NCBI RefSeq assembly: GCF_002812705.1
Contig: NZ_CP025030.1
Coordinates: 1,798,001-1,862,000, forward strand
Direction of reading: 5' to 3'
Source of the DNA: Achromobacter spanius
GTDB lineage: Bacteria; Pseudomonadota; Gammaproteobacteria; Burkholderiales; Burkholderiaceae_B
Length of the DNA stretch: 64,000 nucleotides
The notes beneath the pieces are model-generated. The model was given only the letters and a program-made list of their open reading frames with translations, was not told the DNA's origin and ran no database searches. Of this stretch, positions 29,697-38,897 are shown piece by piece (the first letter of the stretch is position 1; each line of letters opens with the position of its first letter). The translations under genes were made by a program, and so were the position numbers.

Positions 29697-30938
29697 TCAT
29701 GAAATACCGCAGCATGTGTATCCCTGCCCGACGTTGCCGGCATACAGGCTCTTGCCCATGACCGTATAGAAATTTTGATTGCTGCCGGAGCTCGTCACGC
29801 TCGTGACGATCATGCCGGCCGGGCACCATGAATTATCTGCAGGGAGGTTGTCGCTTGCACGGCCGGCGAAGTAATACTCGCAACGCAGCTGCCCACCGCC
29901 GGACTTGCGCCAAACGCCTGACTGGCACGCCAAGGGCTCTCCGATTCCTGTGCGGGCCACTAGACCATTTGCTTCGCAAGCCCAACCCTCGCTGGCAACA
30001 CCGCCGACGTATAGATACTCGTAGGCGTTGAGCCGGCCATGCGAAAAGGTTTGTCCCATTGAACGCACGGCGCCGCCTCGAATCTCGCCATTGGTGACCA
30101 CATGGTTGTCGTGCAAGACGCGAAGCCAACCGTCATTGCCGGCGGTGTACCAGCCCGTGCTGCTTGCACCGTCGCTGCTCTGGACGATAAGGGCTCCCTT
30201 GGTGCTGACATTGCCGGAGGCCTCGACCGTCTGTGTTCGAACAGTGCGGACGTTGTTGAGATCGTTGCCGTTTACGTCGATGCTTGTGTTCATCCGGTTG
30301 ACCTCCGGCCGGCCGGCGACGGCATTCCGGTAGAGATAGTCGGTTACCTGTCCGGCACTGTTGAAGAACAACGCGGTGGCCAAGTTTCCGCCCGGCAATG
30401 AAAGCCCAAAGCTGGCGACCGGCACCTGCCAACTGCCCATCGACCCCTGAGCGATCGCGGGCTGCCTTGTGAGTACGAAGCCGCCGCCTTCCAGCATGGC
30501 GGCAGTTCGGCGCAGGTCCGTCTCTGGCACATCCGCCCCGCCTCCGCTAACGAGCAGCGCTTCAAGGATGGCCTGTCCGCCTTGAGTGGCCCGACGAACG
30601 GCGAGCGTGTAAGCCTGGCCATAGGGGTTGAGAAGAGGCACGGCTGCGGGCAAGTTTCCGGCGTTCCGTATTGTGTCCAGCGAGACAGTCACGGGGCCGC
30701 CCGCGGTAGAGGCCAGAAGCGCAGCGTAGTTGTTCTTGACATACGCGGCGGCGGCATTACCGACTTGCTTTTGATGGAAAGCAGCCTGCCGGCTTGTAAT
30801 CGTTGCGACGTAATCGGCTTGATACCAGTTCCACAGTCCCATGACCGCTGCGAACAGAAGGGTCACGAGCAAGGCCTCAAGCACCGTGAAGCCAGCTTGC
30901 TTGCGTCTGGTCGCGCATACTCGATAGTGTCGTTTCAT
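29697..30938 (-). CDS. pilV: PilV, minor pilin / tip adhesin of the conjugative pilus
   Basis: A 413-residue prepilin. The short leader ends at Gly16 and the mature protein starts FTVLEALLV with the expected Glu5, followed by a hydrophobic helix. The large C-terminal part has repeated beta-rich segments with DLNNVRTVRTQTVEASGNVS, the block before the recipient-recognition tip in shufflon-type PilV proteins, and ends with paired Cys (YTCCGIS). No rci recombinase or inverted shufflon segments are present, so the tip is fixed. It overlaps pilT by four bases (ATGA). Confidence 0.88.
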   Translation of the reverse strand: MKRHYRVCATRRKQAGFTVLEALLVTLLFAAVMGLWNWYQADYVATITSRQAAFHQKQVGNAAAAYVKNNYAALLASTAGGPVTVSLDTIRNAGNLPAAVPLLNPYGQAYTLAVRRATQGGQAILEALLVSGGGADVPETDLRRTAAMLEGGGFVLTRQPAIAQGSMGSWQVPVASFGLSLPGGNLATALFFNSAGQVTDYLYRNAVAGRPEVNRMNTSIDVNGNDLNNVRTVRTQTVEASGNVSTKGALIVQSSDGASSTGWYTAGNDGWLRVLHDNHVVTNGEIRGGAVRSMGQTFSHGRLNAYEYLYVGGVASEGWACEANGLVARTGIGEPLACQSGVWRKSGGGQLRCEYYFAGRASDNLPADNSWCPAGMIVTSVTSSGSNQNFYTVMGKSLYAGNVGQGYTCCGIS

Positions 30939-31930
30939 GTTCGATTCCCAAATATCGCTGCCGCCTTCTGGGCCGCAATTTCCGTGTTCAGCCCGGCGAA
31001 ATCGCCTTTCCGGATCTTCGCGCGTATTGCGGTGTCTTCTTTGCCATCCAACACCAGCCAGTTGATCTGTAGGCGCTTCGCAATACCCGTAGCTGTCTTT
31101 ACGGTTTCAAGTTGTTGATGGATCACTGCAGCGATGTTGTCGGCCAGCATTGCATTGAAGGATTCGACAGAAGCGCCGGATCCGGCGCATAGCGACTGCA
31201 GCTTGGTGAACGTTAGCTCGGGGCTGTCGGCGTGGAGCGTTGTCAGCACAGGCCATCCATTGCCGCTCACGCGGACGACCTCAATGGCTGATGGCGGGTC
31301 GCGTGTCTCGCCCAAGTAGAAGATGTTGGCGCGAGATCGAAGGCCCCGCATTAGCTGTTCCTGATAGCCACCGTGCTCGCGCGCTACCTCGATCTGGATG
31401 GCACGTCCCTTTCCGTGAATTCCGTTCAGCGCCGTCTCTGGCGGGTCGGCTAGAGCAATGCCAAGGCCACCGTGCCGTTCCAGGCGATCAATAAAGATGG
31501 CGTCGGCCGTGGAAGTTTTGCCGTGCCGCATGCCCCCCGACACCACAACTAGGCCGCTCAGTTTTGGCCGAGTTAGGTGATTGAATAGCCGCTCTGCCAT
31601 GCCGAGCGACTTCAAGGGCCTTGTCTTTACGTCTGCCCTGGCGAGGATGAAGATGTCTTGAGAATCGACGTCAAAGAGCTGCGTCACTCGGAATTTCTCT
31701 TCACCCAAGGTGGCGGTAAATTCGGATTTTGTCAGCGTGCGAAGCGCCTGCCTGCATTGCTGTCGCAGCAAGTTGACGTCGGCCTGCAGATGGCCCGGCA
31801 CCTTATCGGTGAGGGACTGGCTACCCTCCAGCTCACGAAGCTCCGCGTAATCAGGGCCGATGATCATGTCGACGAATCGCAGGTCAAGCAGGCTTGTAGC
31901 CTGCTCCAAGGTAACGGGCATCGTCTCCAT
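30935..31930 (-). CDS. pilT: PilT2-type ATPase of the type IVb pilus
   Basis: About 331 residues from the ATG at 31930, which overlaps the pilS stop (TGATG). It is a secretion ATPase of the PilT/GspE superfamily. Walker A is GGMRHGKTS, the Asp box is ALADPPE, the Walker B region is LGETRDPPSAIEVV, and the His box is VLTTLHADS. In PAPI-1 the equivalent PilT2 is taken as the retraction ATPase, and the gene order here is the same. In R64 the name PilT denotes a lytic transglycosylase, which this is not. Confidence 0.85.
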   Translation of the reverse strand: METMPVTLEQATSLLDLRFVDMIIGPDYAELRELEGSQSLTDKVPGHLQADVNLLRQQCRQALRTLTKSEFTATLGEEKFRVTQLFDVDSQDIFILARADVKTRPLKSLGMAERLFNHLTRPKLSGLVVVSGGMRHGKTSTADAIFIDRLERHGGLGIALADPPETALNGIHGKGRAIQIEVAREHGGYQEQLMRGLRSRANIFYLGETRDPPSAIEVVRVSGNGWPVLTTLHADSPELTFTKLQSLCAGSGASVESFNAMLADNIAAVIHQQLETVKTATGIAKRLQINWLVLDGKEDTAIRAKIRKGDFAGLNTEIAAQKAAAIFGNRT

Positions 31931-32496
31931 CAGCGCGCAGTCAGTACGAGGTCGACGTTGCCGGTGGTCGGGCAATTCGTCATGCTGACGAACTGAGCCG
32001 TACGGGACAGATTGGCACGCAGCGGGATGCAGTTGCTGCTCGGGACCGCCCGATAAGTGATGACGAATTGCGTCGCTGTACCCACAACGGTGACTTCTCC
32101 GTTCCAGCTGTGATAGAGGGTGCCGGTGGTCGCGCCAATCATATTGCTAGGAATTGCGCCGGCGGCCTGCAATGCGGCGGTGGTCACATTTCCATAGCCG
32201 TTCATGTCCCGGAGAAGCTTCGCGCCCTTTACCAGCTGCGCGATGTTCTGAGCTTCTTGGTTGTTCTCGGTATCCTTGTTGAGGACGTAGTAGGCCCCGA
32301 AGATCGCCGCAGCCACCACAACCGCCAAGAGCATCCAGGCCAAGAAATTATCAACGGAAGCTCCTGCTTGGCGGGCGAGCGGTGTACCCGCATGAGGCAG
32401 GGCGTGTTGGTCGGCCACCTTCACATCGTGCTCCGGCGCGGGCTCGCATTCAGCCAAGTGGTTGTTGATGGAGGAAGGGTTAACGTAGGTCGTCAT
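31930..32496 (-). CDS. pilS: PilS, major pilin of the type IVb pilus
   Basis: About 188 residues from the ATG at 32496, which has GGAG six bases upstream. A long leader of about 45 residues ends in RQAG, the expected prepilin peptidase site, and is followed by a hydrophobic helix (FLAWMLLAVVVAAAIFGAYY). Two C-terminal cysteines (SNCIPLR, then MTNCPT) can form the usual pilin disulfide loop. Position 5 after the predicted cut is Asn rather than Glu, unlike PilV in the same cluster. Major pilin is supported by position between pilR and pilT. Confidence 0.82.
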   Translation of the reverse strand: MTTYVNPSSINNHLAECEPAPEHDVKVADQHALPHAGTPLARQAGASVDNFLAWMLLAVVVAAAIFGAYYVLNKDTENNQEAQNIAQLVKGAKLLRDMNGYGNVTTAALQAAGAIPSNMIGATTGTLYHSWNGEVTVVGTATQFVITYRAVPSSNCIPLRANLSRTAQFVSMTNCPTTGNVDLVLTAR

Positions 32497-32546
32497 GTAA
32501 TGCTCCAAGGATGAAACAGTTGATGCTCTGCGCTATTCGCGCGCGG

Positions 32547-33596
32547 TTAGAAAGCTCGATCGCCCATTGCGGCGGTTTGCAGTCCGAATAGGCCAAAAAA
32601 GATGAGAGCTGCAAGGGCGGTCACGCTGATCAGGCCCACGTAGAAAAAGACCTTCCCAGAGGCTTCAAGGCGCTCTGCAGCAGTCTCTGCGGAGTTGGTC
32701 GCAAATTCAGACAGGGCAAAAGCGAAGCCCTCGCGAGACGCGATCGTGGTGATGTATGCGATGGATTCTTCGTCGGGGAACTTGTGGCCAGCAAGCTCCA
32801 AGGCGACACCCAGGTTCTTGCCCATGCTCAATCCATACATGGTGTCCTGCAAGCGCTGTTGCAGCCACGGATTGGCGTGCTTGTGAATATGCACCATGGT
32901 CTGCAGAAGATCAGCGCCGGCATTGAGCAGAATTGCGAGATTGGAGAAGAAGACCGCACCCTGCATCGTCTTGTATGTCGACCACGGCGGCAGGCACTCA
33001 AACGCTGGACGTAGTCGCCCCGTCCAGTTTGGCAACGACCACCGGATTGCGTAGCCCACGCTGACAAGGCCTAGCAGAATGAAGATGCCGTAGTGCCGGA
33101 CAATCTCGCTCATCCAATAAACGACGGCAGTCTGTCCGGTCCATGTTGCTGGATCGGAGCCTCTGGCGTATATCGGAACAACCTTAAAGGACACAAATGT
33201 GAGTAGGACTATCGCCATCACGACGATCACAGACGGATAGGAAACAGCGCTGACGATGGCTGATCGAACTCGCGCTTGACGCTTGATGTGCTTGATCGCG
33301 TCGTCGCAACCCGTGGCAATGTCGCCGGCCTTCTGGGCAGAAGCCAGCATAGAGATCTCGGTCGGCGGGAGCCATCCTTCGAACGCCTCTGCAAATCGGT
33401 CCCCGCTCATGCCGCTGGACAGTCTTACCAGAACCTCGTGCGCAAAAACGGCGATTACCGCCTTGGGGCGTCGCCCGTTTCGGCTGTGCGCCTTTTGAAT
33501 GTCGACCAACGCGTCGTAGACCGGCACCTTGGACCGCGCCATGGAATACAGGGTGCGGTAAATGAGCATTCGCCGGCGGGAGCTAAGCTTTGCCAT
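32547..33596 (-). CDS. pilR: PilR, inner-membrane platform protein of the type IVb pilus
   Basis: About 349 residues from the ATG at 33596, which has GGAGG seven bases upstream and overlaps the end of pilQ by 14 bases. It has two T2SS-F domains: one around residues 20-140 and one around 230-330, each with a transmembrane helix, plus a strong final segment (VGLISVTALAALIFFGLFGL). It is the GspF/PilC equivalent that holds the ATPases to the membrane. Length is normal for R64/PAPI-1 PilR. Confidence 0.87.
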   Translation of the reverse strand: MAKLSSRRRMLIYRTLYSMARSKVPVYDALVDIQKAHSRNGRRPKAVIAVFAHEVLVRLSSGMSGDRFAEAFEGWLPPTEISMLASAQKAGDIATGCDDAIKHIKRQARVRSAIVSAVSYPSVIVVMAIVLLTFVSFKVVPIYARGSDPATWTGQTAVVYWMSEIVRHYGIFILLGLVSVGYAIRWSLPNWTGRLRPAFECLPPWSTYKTMQGAVFFSNLAILLNAGADLLQTMVHIHKHANPWLQQRLQDTMYGLSMGKNLGVALELAGHKFPDEESIAYITTIASREGFAFALSEFATNSAETAAERLEASGKVFFYVGLISVTALAALIFFGLFGLQTAAMGDRAF

Positions 33597-35289
33597 GGCG
33601 AGACCTCCATTGGCTAAACAGCGATCCGCTCTTACGTCCATGCAAGCGACCTGGTCGTTGCGGTCGCGCAGCTTCGTTGAGCCAGTCGTCACTATCCAGT
33701 GGCCGCACCATCAGCTCACCGAGGTCGGGGTCCACTCGGCCCGCCTCAATCAGGCGAATTAAGTGGGCGCACTGGGTGATCCCGCCCATCTTTTGGACCC
33801 AGTACTTTTGCGCGGCGAAGGTTCCCTGTTTGCGATAGACCGACATCAAGGCTGGGTTAGGCGAGACGACCTCGGCGCAGACTGTGCGTCCGACTAGGCC
33901 GCGGCGGCAACTAGGGCAACCAGGCCCTCGTACACGAACGCCTGAGACGTCGCAGAAGTGCCGTACACGGTCTCGGAGCCCCACCTCAAGCCGATCCTCT
34001 ACGTCGCAAAATGGGGCGCTGCAGTGCTGGCACAGGATAGGCACCAGCGCTTGATTGATGATGCCGATGAACAGGGTGGGGTCGGTTAGCAGGTTTCTCG
34101 GGACGCCCGAGTCTTCCAGGCGGTCGAAAGAGCTCATTGCGTCTTTCACGTGGAGCGTGGCCAGTGTTGGGTGGCCTGTGAGCGCTGCGCGAATTGCCGA
34201 GCGTACGGACGCCTTGCCACGAATTTCACCAATCAGGATCGAGTCGGGGTCTGATCGAAGCATGTGATCGATCGCGTCGACCCAGGCGGCTTCAATCTCT
34301 TCTTCACTGGTGCCGGCCGGGATTATTGGCTCTTGGACAGCGACATAAACGACATCGTTGCCATCGCGCTTGGTAACCACGCGAATGGGCTGTTCGACGG
34401 GATCCTCGGCCGTGGCGATGATAAGCTCGCCCTCGGCATGTAGAAGAGCCTGCTTGAGATAGTGGTTGAGTGTGGTGGATTTTCCGGAGCCGGTCGTGCC
34501 GGTCACCAGCACAATCCCGGACGTCTTGCGCGAAAACAGGCGTATTTGCGTGCATTGTTCCGGCAGATACCCAAGTTCCTCCATCGACTTCGGGGTGTCA
34601 CCCGTGTCGGGATAGAGACGGATGACGAGCTTCCTCCCGCGGGCTGCTGGGCCGGTCGCGACTCGGCATACGAATAAGCCGGACTGGCGAGCGTAGCGTT
34701 CCATCAGGCGGGCATTCTGCTTTCGTGATGGCTCGTAGTTGTCGGGCTTTTCACACATCGACGTGTAGAGCGTCGATACCAGGTCTTCGGCGACGGCTCG
34801 ATCGAGCGTGAACCGAGCTTCCGGAATGCCGTTGATTCGGTATTTCACATAGGTTTTATCCACGTCCGGCAAGAAGTGGATGTCGCTTGCACCGAGGCGC
34901 GCCGCCTCGGAGATCATTCGATTTATTTGTTCTTGCTGCGCTGTCTTTGTACTTCCAGGGCCTTCGGTGATCGATAGCGAAGCGCCATCCTTGGCGGTCT
35001 GCTGCAGTCGTTTGATTTCGGAGTGGCTAACCAGCCGCGGGGAAAACGTCACACGGTTAAGGCGCAGGCGCGACATATAGGACATTACGCGCATGTCATC
35101 GCTGTGCTCCTCGTCGACGTAGAGCACACCGTCATCGGCCAATACGACGCGGTCGATGACGTACTCGGGAGCCTGCCACGCGCCGCCCACCGCGCTCAAG
35201 TTCTGAACGCGACGGAGCGGCTCGGCCGCTGAGGGGAGCTCCAGGTCCTCGGTGCCAGGGGCATTTGGGGCGTGGATCGTGGTGTCCAT
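33583..35289 (-). CDS. pilQ: PilQ, assembly ATPase of the type IVb pilus
   Basis: A 568-residue cytoplasmic secretion ATPase of the PulE/PilB type. Residues 1-130 are an N-terminal adaptor, followed by the ASDIHFLPD block, Walker A GTTGSGKS (about 265), the Asp box TAEDPVEQ, Walker B ILIGEIRG and the His box LATLHVKD. A four-Cys zinc site (CQHCSAPFC, then CPSCRRG) near the C-terminus is normal for assembly ATPases. The gene starts after GGAAGG six bases downstream of pilP. It powers pilus extension. Confidence 0.92.
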   Translation of the reverse strand: MDTTIHAPNAPGTEDLELPSAAEPLRRVQNLSAVGGAWQAPEYVIDRVVLADDGVLYVDEEHSDDMRVMSYMSRLRLNRVTFSPRLVSHSEIKRLQQTAKDGASLSITEGPGSTKTAQQEQINRMISEAARLGASDIHFLPDVDKTYVKYRINGIPEARFTLDRAVAEDLVSTLYTSMCEKPDNYEPSRKQNARLMERYARQSGLFVCRVATGPAARGRKLVIRLYPDTGDTPKSMEELGYLPEQCTQIRLFSRKTSGIVLVTGTTGSGKSTTLNHYLKQALLHAEGELIIATAEDPVEQPIRVVTKRDGNDVVYVAVQEPIIPAGTSEEEIEAAWVDAIDHMLRSDPDSILIGEIRGKASVRSAIRAALTGHPTLATLHVKDAMSSFDRLEDSGVPRNLLTDPTLFIGIINQALVPILCQHCSAPFCDVEDRLEVGLRDRVRHFCDVSGVRVRGPGCPSCRRGLVGRTVCAEVVSPNPALMSVYRKQGTFAAQKYWVQKMGGITQCAHLIRLIEAGRVDPDLGELMVRPLDSDDWLNEAARPQRPGRLHGRKSGSLFSQWRSRHGKA

Positions 35290-35295
35290 GGTCGC

Positions 35296-35811
35296 TTACC
35301 TTCCGGGTTGGAATGGCATGGCAGTGCCAGGGAACGGAGAGTTAAGCCGAACCGGGCCGTCGGATACCGCTTGAGGAGCTTCTGCGGAAAAGCCCAAGCG
35401 GAGATCTTGACCGTTGCGGGTCAAAACGACGCGGTCGACAGAAACGGCCTTCACGCGGTATCCCCCGGGCACGTCTTCGCCGGGCCGCGCAGTCGCCTGG
35501 GCGCCGCCGGCATACACGAGAACGGCGTAAAGCTGGCTGCCAACGCCTTGGACAGAGCGGACAGCGGGAACACCAGTCGCGCTGCGGTCTTCGACCCGCG
35601 AGGTCTTTTCGTAGGCCATCTTTGCTTCGTTCATGCCGGTGAGCGCTTCGTACGTAAGCCGGCGGAGTTGAATGTCGGCAAGTTCCGCAAGCGTGCCCGC
35701 CGGCGGCGGGCTGTGATCAGTCGTTCGCGCGACTTGCGCGCCGGCGTGTGGGGTCGAAGCAAAAAGCAAAGTCAGGGCCGCGCAAAGCGCGGCTGCGGTC
35801 CTACTTTCCAT
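35296..35811 (-). CDS. pilP: PilP, type IVb pilus protein
   Basis: About 171 residues from the ATG at 35811, inside the end of pilO. A signal peptide (AAALCAALTLLFASTPHAGA) is followed by a helical region and a small beta domain (AKPGEDVPGGYRV-like segment, VDRVVLTRNGQDLRLGF) that resembles GspC/PilP HR domains, which link the inner-membrane platform to the secretin. Position and length match R64/PAPI-1 PilP. It lies seven bases before pilQ. Confidence 0.83.
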   Translation of the reverse strand: MESRTAAALCAALTLLFASTPHAGAQVARTTDHSPPPAGTLAELADIQLRRLTYEALTGMNEAKMAYEKTSRVEDRSATGVPAVRSVQGVGSQLYAVLVYAGGAQATARPGEDVPGGYRVKAVSVDRVVLTRNGQDLRLGFSAEAPQAVSDGPVRLNSPFPGTAMPFQPGR

Positions 35812-37129
35812 AGATCTCACCTTTCATCGAGTAGGAGAGCTTTCTCTCCTTGATGGTCGTAGACTGTTCCAGCAGGCGCACGCCTCGTGTGTCGAACCCC
35901 TTGAAAATGGAGTCTGCGGGCCAGTCGGAAGTTATTTCGAAGGTTGCGGTCGCCCAGTCCGGTGGTTGTGTGGTCCCTTGGCTACCTAGTTCTCCCGGAC
36001 TGGGCGGAGCCTTTGGCGAGACCGTGATCGGAATAATCTGCTTTTGGAGATGCGACACCAGGCTGTCGACTCTGAAGCCGATGTCCGCCATCTCGTCGTC
36101 TCCGCCGGCCGGTGCTTTGGATATGACTCGCACGGTCGCCTGGTTGGCGTCTGCTTGGATAGAAACGGTGGCGCCTGGCGAGAAAGCGGAGGCTGCGGCC
36201 GCTCGGAAATCCAGGACAGTCGCGCGTGGTAGTCGCACGTACGCTGCCTCGAAGCCACTGGGCCTGCAGTTGAGACCTTTGAGTTCCCACGCGCTGACAT
36301 AAAGTGGAGCTGATCGTGCGGCGTGCTCGCAATGTGCAATCATGGCCGGCACGGACGGCGTGGTCGTCCATGGATGCACCAGAGCTGCCGGCAGGACATT
36401 TTGGCCGCTATCCAGTTTGACGCGCGCCAGCTCTGCCTGGCGCAGCTGTTCTAGGCGTTCTTGCCGTTCACGCTCGTGCTCACTCCACACGTAAAAGGCG
36501 ATGGCGGATGAAATTAGCGCCAGCACCGTAGCTGCAACAAGCACCCATTCCCGCCGGCTTAGGCCAAAGCGAAGGGGCTTCAGCTTATGTTCCCTTGCTG
36601 CAGCTTTCTCAAGAGCCGCCAATGTGACGGACGCATCCCCCCCAAATTCGAGCTCTGGGGGTGCGTAGACCGTAACTTCCTTGCCCTTGGATGAGAGAAG
36701 GGCGTAGAGGGCTCGCACCGCCTCTTGAGCTTGCTCCAGGGTTTGAAAAACAACGTCGGAATCCGGTACTACGCCGCCGTCCTTAAACGCGACAATCGCG
36801 AACCGGCCATCTCCTACGGCGAAGGCTGCAATAAGGGGGTCCAGAGTGGACTGCCCTTCTTTGCGTAGGAGCAGGTCGGCCACGATCGAAGCCAGGCTGA
36901 ACATGCCTTTCTGAACGCCCGCTTGTTTGCGGACGAAGCCGGCCTGAATGATCGTGGGGAGTCGCCGGATAGCGACGATGTCCATCCCGTCCCGCTTTCC
37001 GATCTCCCGAGCCTCCTTCATCACCTTTTGAGGCTGCGATAGCGTCTGCCAGTAAAGCCCGGACACGAGCGACTTCGAGCCAGCAGAGATGACCGTCACG
37101 CTGCCAGCGTGTGCTTGGGTTTGAGCCAT
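35801..37129 (-). CDS. pilO: PilO2, inner-membrane component of the type IVb pilus
   Basis: About 442 residues from the ATG at 37129, where GAGG lies eight bases upstream; a GTG at 37138 is less likely. The N-terminal cytoplasmic half (about 1-190) is a PilM/PilO2-like domain, the single transmembrane helix is around 200-220 (WVLVAATVLALISSAIAFYV), and a periplasmic domain follows. The protein belongs to the PilO2 family of R64 and PAPI-1, which recruits the assembly ATPase. It follows pilN with coupled translation. Confidence 0.87.
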   Translation of the reverse strand: MAQTQAHAGSVTVISAGSKSLVSGLYWQTLSQPQKVMKEAREIGKRDGMDIVAIRRLPTIIQAGFVRKQAGVQKGMFSLASIVADLLLRKEGQSTLDPLIAAFAVGDGRFAIVAFKDGGVVPDSDVVFQTLEQAQEAVRALYALLSSKGKEVTVYAPPELEFGGDASVTLAALEKAAAREHKLKPLRFGLSRREWVLVAATVLALISSAIAFYVWSEHERERQERLEQLRQAELARVKLDSGQNVLPAALVHPWTTTPSVPAMIAHCEHAARSAPLYVSAWELKGLNCRPSGFEAAYVRLPRATVLDFRAAAASAFSPGATVSIQADANQATVRVISKAPAGGDDEMADIGFRVDSLVSHLQKQIIPITVSPKAPPSPGELGSQGTTQPPDWATATFEITSDWPADSIFKGFDTRGVRLLEQSTTIKERKLSYSMKGEIYGK

Positions 37130-37139
37130 AGTAGCCACC

Positions 37140-38897
37140 TCAGCTAGACCTCGCGCCGTACTGGCCAGAGGTATCCGTCATTTCTTGAATCTCGGAATCG
37201 TCCTCTAGCACAATCGGGGTGATCAGAATGACGACCACTTCACGCCTGTTGTTGGTGGAGCCGCCGCCACCGGTAAGCCAATTCGACGCGCTGAACATGC
37301 CGCTGCGATTGCCCCGATCGACGTTCTGCTCGAAGCCGGAGAGAATCAGCGTCTGGCCAGATCTCAGTCGCACGCGCTGCGAAAAGATTCGGCTATCAAC
37401 CTCCGGAACCTCGATTGAGTTATCGCCACTGGTGACGGTTCGCAAGCGCGGGTCTGTGGAGAGGTTCATCGTGAACTGCAGGAGCATTTGATCGCTGTCG
37501 ATCATGAACGGCAGCAGGTCCATCGAGAATCCCGTCGTGACGGTGCCGGGCGTTAGGGCCGAAGTTGATCCGACCTGCGCGGTTGCGGTGTTAGACACGG
37601 CGGCTAGGTAGCTCGTCTGCTTGGCAACCTGGACGGGCACGGGTTGATAGTTGAGTGTGGTGACAGAGGGCTGTGTCACGATTGACACGCGGCCTTGGCT
37701 CGACAGCGCGCGGAGAATGGCCTTTGAACCGGCGAACTGGCCAGCGGTGCCGGTTGCGGTGTCCAAGATCCCTATCGATGCAGACCCAGCACTCGATGCA
37801 GCAGTAAATGCATTCGCGACTGTGATCCCATAATTACCATTCAACGATTTATAGACCGCTGTCAGGTCCAACCCCTGGTCGTCGGTCTCCGTCCGCTGTA
37901 CGACCGCGACGGTGATGTTGAATAGCGCCTGACGCGTGATATTGCGATTCTCCGTCTTGAGATATGCAGCGATCCGGCTGAGCACGTCCGGTGTGTCTGT
38001 GACGGCGACGGTCCCCGTGCTGACAGACAGACTGGACTGCCCTAATCCGGGCGTCAGCATGCTCTTTATCATGCGATCGACGTCTTCGGCCAAGTTCGAC
38101 TCAATCGAGACCATAGTGGTCTGCGTCGAGCCCCCTGAGACCGTGCTTCCGCCCGACCCGGAGGACGAAGTGGCGCCGGACGCGCCTTGGCCGCCAGCGC
38201 CCGATGACGAGAGCTGGGTGCCGGACTGGACGACCGACTGCATATTGGTTTTCGACTGGATCGCGTATATGCGGAAGACTTTGGTGTCTAAGTAGTGGAT
38301 CTGCACGGCGCCGTCGCGAAAGCTCCAGCTCAGCCCGAGGCGCGCGGTGACCGCGTCAAGAAGGCCAGGCAGAGGCTTGCCGTCCCAACGAATCCCTGAA
38401 ATCGTCGTGTCACGAGCAGACATGGAGAGGGGCGCGGAGGCGGATCCGCCAGCGCCCAGCGCGCCTACACCCCCTGGCGGCATGGGTCCGCTTGAGCCGC
38501 TTGGTGGTGTCATATCGGGCGTCCGCGATCCCACGCGGCTCCCGCCGCTCAGCGCCGCGATAGCGTCTGCCGTGATTCGGACGGGAACGCCGCATAGAGC
38601 CGTTACCGTCTGCCCGAATTCAAAGACGCTGATCGGCGCGGCTGGAACAAAGGTGATTGGACATTGAAGCGGTGCTGGATACGCCGCGGTCGATGGCCGT
38701 AGGATCGGGGTTTTGGACACCCAGGGACGATCGATTACCTCGACAGCGCGATCGCGAACTTTGCGCATACTGGCCGCGGAGGCGGCGTGTTCGCCATAGG
38801 AATCATCAACGCGCGCCTCTGTGTCTTTTATCCGCTGCAGGGCGCAGCCTGAGAGTGTCGTCGCTACAGCCACAGCCAGTACGATTGCCCTTTTCAT
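37140..38897 (-). CDS. pilN: PilN, lipoprotein secretin of the type IVb pilus
   Basis: A 585-residue outer-membrane secretin. The signal peptide ends in a lipobox (TTLSGC), giving a lipidated start as in R64 PilN. The N-terminal part has a secretin_N type domain around residues 90-220; a long Gly/Ser-rich stretch near 225-260 separates it from the C-terminal secretin pore, which contains VPEVDSRIFSQRVRLRSGQT and ends in a typical VVVILITPIVLED. It overlaps pilL (TAATG). The pore lets the pilus cross the outer membrane. Confidence 0.9.
   Translation of the reverse strand: MKRAIVLAVAVATTLSGCALQRIKDTEARVDDSYGEHAASAASMRKVRDRAVEVIDRPWVSKTPILRPSTAAYPAPLQCPITFVPAAPISVFEFGQTVTALCGVPVRITADAIAALSGGSRVGSRTPDMTPPSGSSGPMPPGGVGALGAGGSASAPLSMSARDTTISGIRWDGKPLPGLLDAVTARLGLSWSFRDGAVQIHYLDTKVFRIYAIQSKTNMQSVVQSGTQLSSSGAGGQGASGATSSSGSGGSTVSGGSTQTTMVSIESNLAEDVDRMIKSMLTPGLGQSSLSVSTGTVAVTDTPDVLSRIAAYLKTENRNITRQALFNITVAVVQRTETDDQGLDLTAVYKSLNGNYGITVANAFTAASSAGSASIGILDTATGTAGQFAGSKAILRALSSQGRVSIVTQPSVTTLNYQPVPVQVAKQTSYLAAVSNTATAQVGSTSALTPGTVTTGFSMDLLPFMIDSDQMLLQFTMNLSTDPRLRTVTSGDNSIEVPEVDSRIFSQRVRLRSGQTLILSGFEQNVDRGNRSGMFSASNWLTGGGGSTNNRREVVVILITPIVLEDDSEIQEMTDTSGQYGARSS

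Noticed and set aside
29697..30938. Shufflon at the 3' end of pilV
   Set aside because: No inverted sfx-type repeats, alternative C-terminal segments or rci recombinase are present nearby.
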